From positions 34,377,501 through 34,441,500 of the forward strand of contig CM060834.1 of NCBI GenBank assembly GCA_030762175.1: a DNA stretch of 64,000 bases. Direction: 5' to 3'. Positions 58,812 through 64,000 of this stretch are shown here, one piece after another (the stretch's first letter is position 1; the number at the start of each line of letters is the position of its first letter). A program made the position numbers and the translations under genes. The notes under the pieces are model-generated. The model was not told the origin of the DNA. It saw nothing but the letters and a program-made list of their open reading frames with translations, and made no database searches. This stretch comes from Metallyticus violacea. Taxonomy: Eukaryota; Arthropoda; Insecta; Mantodea; Metallyticidae.

Positions 58812-60924
58812 AACAAATTCAATTCTATTATATTTTTAAGTATCAGGAACATATGCCATTCAAAAATATTTGCCTTCTTTTTTGTTTAAATTAATTTTAC
58901 CTTTATAGCTAGTTATTTAGAGGACATTTGTATTATATATTATATATTATGTATTTAGATGTTTTCCTATTGGGTTGGTATGTTAATTACATTTTATGGG
59001 TGAACGTTTTCATTTACCTTTGCTCTAATAAAAATTCTAGCATCTTAGTCAACCTCTGTGATTTTCATTCTCATGTTTAAACGTTTTATTTTTAACATTT
59101 TAAACTATATTATTAATTGTTGTCCTAGAGGATCATTTTTAGTATTTAGTATATAGATATGTTAAAATATATAATTTTCAATATATTGTGCGTGCTAATA
59201 ATAAACATGCGGATATAATGTCTGTTTTGTCGTTCATTTGTTTGGGGTTGTTGGGATCCCTTATGTCTGTGTGTTCGTTCTACCTCGATCCACTGATATC
59301 ATATTCGTTTTGCTGTGTGCTCAATTCGTCCTTGGGCATCAATTTCTCACTCTTCTCATTCTACACTCTTAGTATGGCACAATTTTCTCTTGATCAAATC
59401 CCGACAATTGCTGATATAGCTGTCATACTTCTGACGTGGCATACTCGTTCCTTTTGAGAAAATGCGGGGTCGGTTTAACGCATCTCTTATGGGCGATGAA
59501 ATTTTAATGACAGTAGTGTATTGACATTGTAAAGAACGAAAAATTTAAATAATATTTATTCATGTTACATTCAATAAAGTTCCGCTTAGAAAATGTAATA
59601 CAGGTAATTACTTTTGAAATCTAGAGGAATGTTTTTAACTACAAAAAGGATTCAGGGCTCCAACAGGACATTCACAAAATTTATATTGAAATTCCATGCT
59701 CTTAAGGGATTAAAATATTTAAAAAATTTAACTAATGCATACAGGGAAACGTGTAATTGATAATTATTTATTACACCACTAACAGAAGAGTCCTCGTTTT
59801 GGTATTTGCAGAGATGCAAGCCTTCCATTGACAAAATATGAACACAAATGCTGAATAAAAGTACTTTGGCTCAAGATTCATAGAAACACGACATTTATCA
59901 GTCATGACAATTGTGTGATCATTCTTCCTATATAGATATACATGTAGAAAAACTGTCGACCTCCCGCGCTGTAGATAACCCGACTAAATTGTGCTTTCAA
60001 TTTGATTTTACATAAGTTCTACCGGTCAGAACTCACACAGCTAGTGGTGGTATTTAGAAGTACCTGATATAGGTTTTCATGCATATATGCTAAATTTAGC
60101 ACTAAGGAAGAAATAACAATAGGCATAACACTCGAGACAGTATTAAAGTATTTTCAATTAACTAAAATCATCTCGACAAAACTTAAGGTCAAGTAGATAA
60201 ACAAGCGTGTTCATAACTATTTAAAATTATATATTTTTTTTTATTCGAAGAACAGTAATGGATGCAATGGGTATAATTAATGTCATTGAAGTTCTAAATC
60301 ATTACTTAATTTCTTATTATAAAAACAATTTTTATTAAATTTCTCTGAAAATTTTATTTAACTTATAACTTTATACCCGGGAATCGCGTTGTTTCACATC
60401 AAATCCATTGATTTTAACTGTCTAGATTCTTCATTTTGAGAGTTCCTGCAAGAGCAGGTATGGTTGTTAATACAGATATTCTCAAAATCCTCTTGAAATG
60501 CTATATTGTCAGCTGCAATATGTTACCTGAACAAAAGCGATATTCCTGTCAAGTATATTGACTTTTCACTACATTCTAGTCAATGACGGAGCACTTGGTT
60601 GGAAAACTATCCAATCAAGAATCTCCCGTGGTGAATCAGAACATCCAAAGCAGACACATTCCTACTGGTATACGGAAATCCTATATATGTCTTCATTTGT
60701 CACACATACACTAAATTTCATTTGATGTACGCAAAATATCTCTACAATATTCAACATTTACCTGTGTGACAGTGATGAATGAATTAACATCAAAAAAGAA
60801 ATTTAGGCATAAGAAACCTTGAGGTGTTAGTAAATAGAAAAGAAAAAAAGAAAAAATATTATTCTTATTTACAGCCAGCTCAATCTGTTCTGAAACAATG
60901 TACTTGTAGAAGTAGGTATCACGA
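58812..60924. other. No recognisable feature
   Basis: An 89-codon hydrophobic frame at 59188-59457 has no motif and no gene signals around it. Confidence 0.5.
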
Positions 60925-61214
60925 TTTTTTTTTTGAATGGCGTTTAACGCCCGTTTTTAGTACTGAGGCACCACAAGCGGTGAACACTGATGATACACGA
61001 AATGAAATTATATGTTGGGAAAAGATATTTTTTAAGAAAGGAAACGTTGCAGATCAAATTTTAAGGTATCTCCCCGGCATTTGCCAGCTATGAGGACTGA
61101 GGAAAACCTGGAAAAAACCTCAGTTAGAGAGGACGGTCCTGGCGGAATTCGAACCCCAGATTTCCCGCTCACCAGTTCGCGCCTTATCGACCTCGGCCAC
61201 CCTTGGCGGTATAC
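60925..61214 (-). repeat. SINE-A copy with 7-bp target duplication
   Basis: Minus-strand head 'accgccaagggtggccgagg' (tRNA-Leu/Ser-like), B-box 'gggttcgaattcc', full body, 3' end 'aaaacgggcgttaaacgcc' and an A-tail (polyT on the plus strand). 'atcacga' flanks it at 60918-60924 and 61215-61221. This is the best-preserved copy of the family here. Confidence 0.9.
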
Positions 61215-61221
61215 ATCACGA

Positions 61222-62930
61222 AATGAAATATTATACATGTTATTCTTTGATGAGTAATATTGCTTCTTGGAAGCAATTTCCCAAGAACGGTTATAATTAT
61301 ACTCGCGTAATTGTAGCGTTTGTGGTTTACAATTAGCTAATTGACGAAGCTGTAAGTAAAACAAATATTCACTTTTAGATTAAAACGTTCAACTACTTTG
61401 TGTAGGAGGATATTAATAACAGTTTGAGAGAATCCGTGAGGCACTTTAGTAACGTCTGCTAGAGGTGTGCGATTCCTCTCACTTTGGTAAATGCATTAAA
61501 GCGTGTATCAGCCGGTATACATTTAAGCACCTTCCGCCTTTGCATGAGACATACAGGTTCAGACTTCTATCACCACATTTAAATTACAATGTACCAAATT
61601 CTGCAATGTTTTCAGCATATTATACATCTGTATCAACAATAGGTATTAATTTTTCATGAATGAATTAATTTTTTCTGCTCTTAAAAATGTAACAACATAA
61701 TTTCCTCCTGAATGGAACTTAAAAAACTGTGTTCTGAAAACTCTATTCATTATAATTCACTTAATTATAGTGCGTGATTTGGAGAAGCGAAGTGAATATA
61801 TTTTACTTAAGTGGTACAAAAGTTGGACTTTGAAAAAAAAAAAAAAAAAGATATCATGCCTACGTAATGCTGTTATTGTTATCATCTACCACAAGGTTTA
61901 GCTCACTAGCCTATTTCGGTTATGAGAGTTGTTTGATTCTTAAATTTATTCATATTTATAAAGATCGTTCTTCTATTCTTTATTTTTTGCTTGTAGTTCA
62001 ATATCAGTCATATATTGCCTAACCAACTAACCGTTTAAGATGATACAGTCCGCTTTTTTCGTTTATTCCTATTAATCCAAGCTTGTTTCTTATAATTTTT
62101 CTTCTCTAGCAATCGAATAATACAAAACATATGTTAGCTTAGAATGTTCAGCATTCTGACCCATATATGAGCACCGGAAAGTGATCACTTTATACAGGTC
62201 CCATTTGGCAATTTGCTGCATTTCCTTGTTAATATTCGCTTTATAGCTCCATAAATTTATTGACATTATTTTTTTGTATGTATATCCACATCTAAGTCCA
62301 CTCCAAAATATTACAGCAAAACAAAACTATTTCCGTGATATATTGCTTTTGTTTTATTACCTACCATTTATTTCTAATTAAGCTTTTTTCTTCAAATGCT
62401 ATTTACATGAAACTACGTTTTTTGTTGTGCTATTTAGCTTGAATATTTTTCTTCGTAGTAGTCACCTTCGTATACTTTGCGATATTGTTTCATCATGCGC
62501 AAAAAAGAATATTTCTATTTATTTATCTATGCTGATAATTTATTTATACAACTAGTTTCTCTTGCAGAGCTTTATTAACACGTAGGTTAAGTTAACGCGA
62601 GGAGTGTTCTAATTAATAACACGCGTTTTGTAAAGCGTTGTATACAATAGTCTATCTAAGTTTTCTGTAGTTTATTTAAAAGTTATGAAAAAAATGAATA
62701 CTGAAATTCAGCTCATTTTAGTTTATCGATAATGGGGTTAACCGTTTCTCAATAATGTTCACATTATGTAGTAAACACCTTTTACATTGTTATTTAATTG
62801 GAACATTACGATCACACTTTCAAAATGTGTCGTATGACTGCATTTGTCTAACTTTATACAAATAGGAACATTCATTTTGTTTTGTATCGAAATAAAGGTA
62901 TCTTCCGTTTTGAAGAAATATATATTTTTG
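61222..62930. other. No recognisable feature apart from a polyA
   Basis: AT-rich. An A-run lies at 61832-61848. Confidence 0.5.
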
Positions 62931-62933
62931 CTA

Positions 62934-63330
62934 GGCGCCTCCATGGTCTAATGGTAACGTTTGCGACTGGAGCTCCTGTATTAGAATCCCGATCAGATCT
63001 ACCTTTTTGGATAATTTTTTTCCTTCCCCCTACCTTGAGTAGACGAATGCCAAATTAAGGCGTCAAGGTCTGCGAGCTTATTTGCGCCATTATTAATTCA
63101 TTTCATTCATCCCTACAGATCACGTTTAGGTACCCTAAGCTTAAAGAGCCTTCCTCCCACCCCCGAGACACCATAACCATATCAACTTTACCATTATCTC
63201 TACTGAGCCAATCGGTGCAAAATGAGAGTCCGGCCTCAGAAATCCGCTACAATACCACCATGGCAAGAGAGAATGCTCACAAGTCAATGAGAACAATGAG
63301 CTGGAGTTGGACAAAAATAAATAAATAATA
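62934..63330 (+). repeat. SINE-E, tRNA-derived, full-length candidate
   Basis: Head 'gcctccatggtctaatggta' resembles the A-box of a tRNA-Glu/Gly-like RNA and 'attagaatcccg' the B-box. A ~300 bp body follows, ending in a TAAA-repeat tail ('aaaaataaataaataata'). A possible duplication is 'atatttttgct' before and 'atatttgct' after. No second copy is in the window, so the family definition rests on this one. Confidence 0.62.
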
Positions 63331-64000
63331 TTTGCTTTTCAAAATATTAATTTTTAATATATTGTATTTATTTTTCTCTCTATAATATGTAATTGTAAAA
63401 AAAATGCCCATTTCTAAATCAATTTTGAATTTTGAGAAGAACCTTTATGATATATGAGTAGCAGTGACATATTTTATTACGAGTATTTAATATCAATCAT
63501 AATTTGCAACAAAATTTTTTAATTGATCAAGCTATGTTATTGTTCATCAAGATAAAACGAAAAAACATTTTCCATTAGCCTCTCATGAGATAATAAAAAT
63601 ACAATAATGAATTATTTTAGTACATTTTATCAAATATTAGCCTTCTATTCATATAAGAACTCACCTTACAACCAGATTTGCTCATTACGGTAAGTACCTA
63701 CTATATGAACAAAAATAAATTAAACTATTTTGGACACTACAGTCCGTATAAATACCTTTAATTTTGGTAGTGACCTTTTTGAAAAGAAATCCATTTTATG
63801 CTAAGCAAGCTCAGTGAGTGAAGTGTTTAAACGTGGCTAATATTTATCCTTCTAGAGAGAGGAAAAATTGTCGGATAAAAACATGGACGGGAAGGGTTTC
63901 CCTTGGTTTGAATCTAAAGTTCACTGTCATTTAAAAGACTAACACTGTGTTAGAGGTGATTTCTCAGAGAGCAGTCTTGTTAAAATAAAAGCCTAAAAGG
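63331..64000. other. No recognisable feature
   Basis: AT-rich to the end of the window. Confidence 0.5.

Noticed and set aside
59188..59457. Hydrophobic 89-codon plus-strand frame resembling a small membrane protein
   Set aside because: T-rich DNA gives hydrophobic translations by chance; no conserved motif or gene context.

Overview
This window looks like AT-rich intergenic or intronic DNA from an animal, most probably an insect with a large, repeat-rich genome. The reasons are the many Tc1/mariner transposase relics, several tRNA-derived SINE families, a Penelope-like retroelement fragment, numerous microsatellites, and no long open reading frame that reads as a host gene. No bacterial operon, rRNA gene, CRISPR array or functional tRNA gene was seen. 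The species assignment is inference only.  Layout. 1-2.7 kb: the end of a SINE cut by the window edge, a ~0.5 kb dispersed repeat (R1) with a swollen CT microsatellite, a decayed SINE and another SINE. 3.4-6.5 kb: a nest of transposons. A Penelope-like element on the minus strand (RT C-terminus, GIY-YIG endonuclease, 3' hammerhead-like motif) is split by a nearly complete mariner with 28-bp terminal inverted repeats and a TA duplication, and abuts an older mariner. 7.3-7.75 kb: the end of an LTR with a tRNA-Lys-like primer binding site. 8.1-9.5 kb: a SINE whose 3' end is cut by a 0.69 kb inverted-repeat element, then two more SINEs. 11-20.5 kb: SINEs with target duplications, two DDE transposon relics (12.9-14.0 kb and 20.07-20.52 kb), and a second copy of the 4-kb mariner in the opposite orientation. 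21.2-22.1 kb: AT/CT microsatellites around a near-perfect hairpin with ~110-nt arms. 23.4-25.4 kb: two more decayed transposases. 28.6-31.8 kb: a second R1 copy, another mariner N-terminus and a 0.2 kb purine tract. 33.9-39.99 kb: microsatellites, a SINE, a LINE reverse-transcriptase remnant and an inverted pair of hammerhead-like motifs. 42.9-48.8 kb: two mariner relics and a small TA-flanked MITE. 49.6-63.3 kb: SINEs, repeat R2, an unidentified decayed reading frame and long stretches without recognisable content.  No genes act together here in the usual sense. What the window records is a history of insertion and decay: autonomous elements (mariner, Penelope, LINE, LTR) and the non-autonomous elements that may depend on their enzymes (SINEs, MITEs). 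Every transposase seen is broken by stops, frameshifts, truncation or loss of a catalytic residue. The most unusual signals are the hammerhead-like cores linked to the Penelope-like DNA and the long hairpin flanked by TA repeats.
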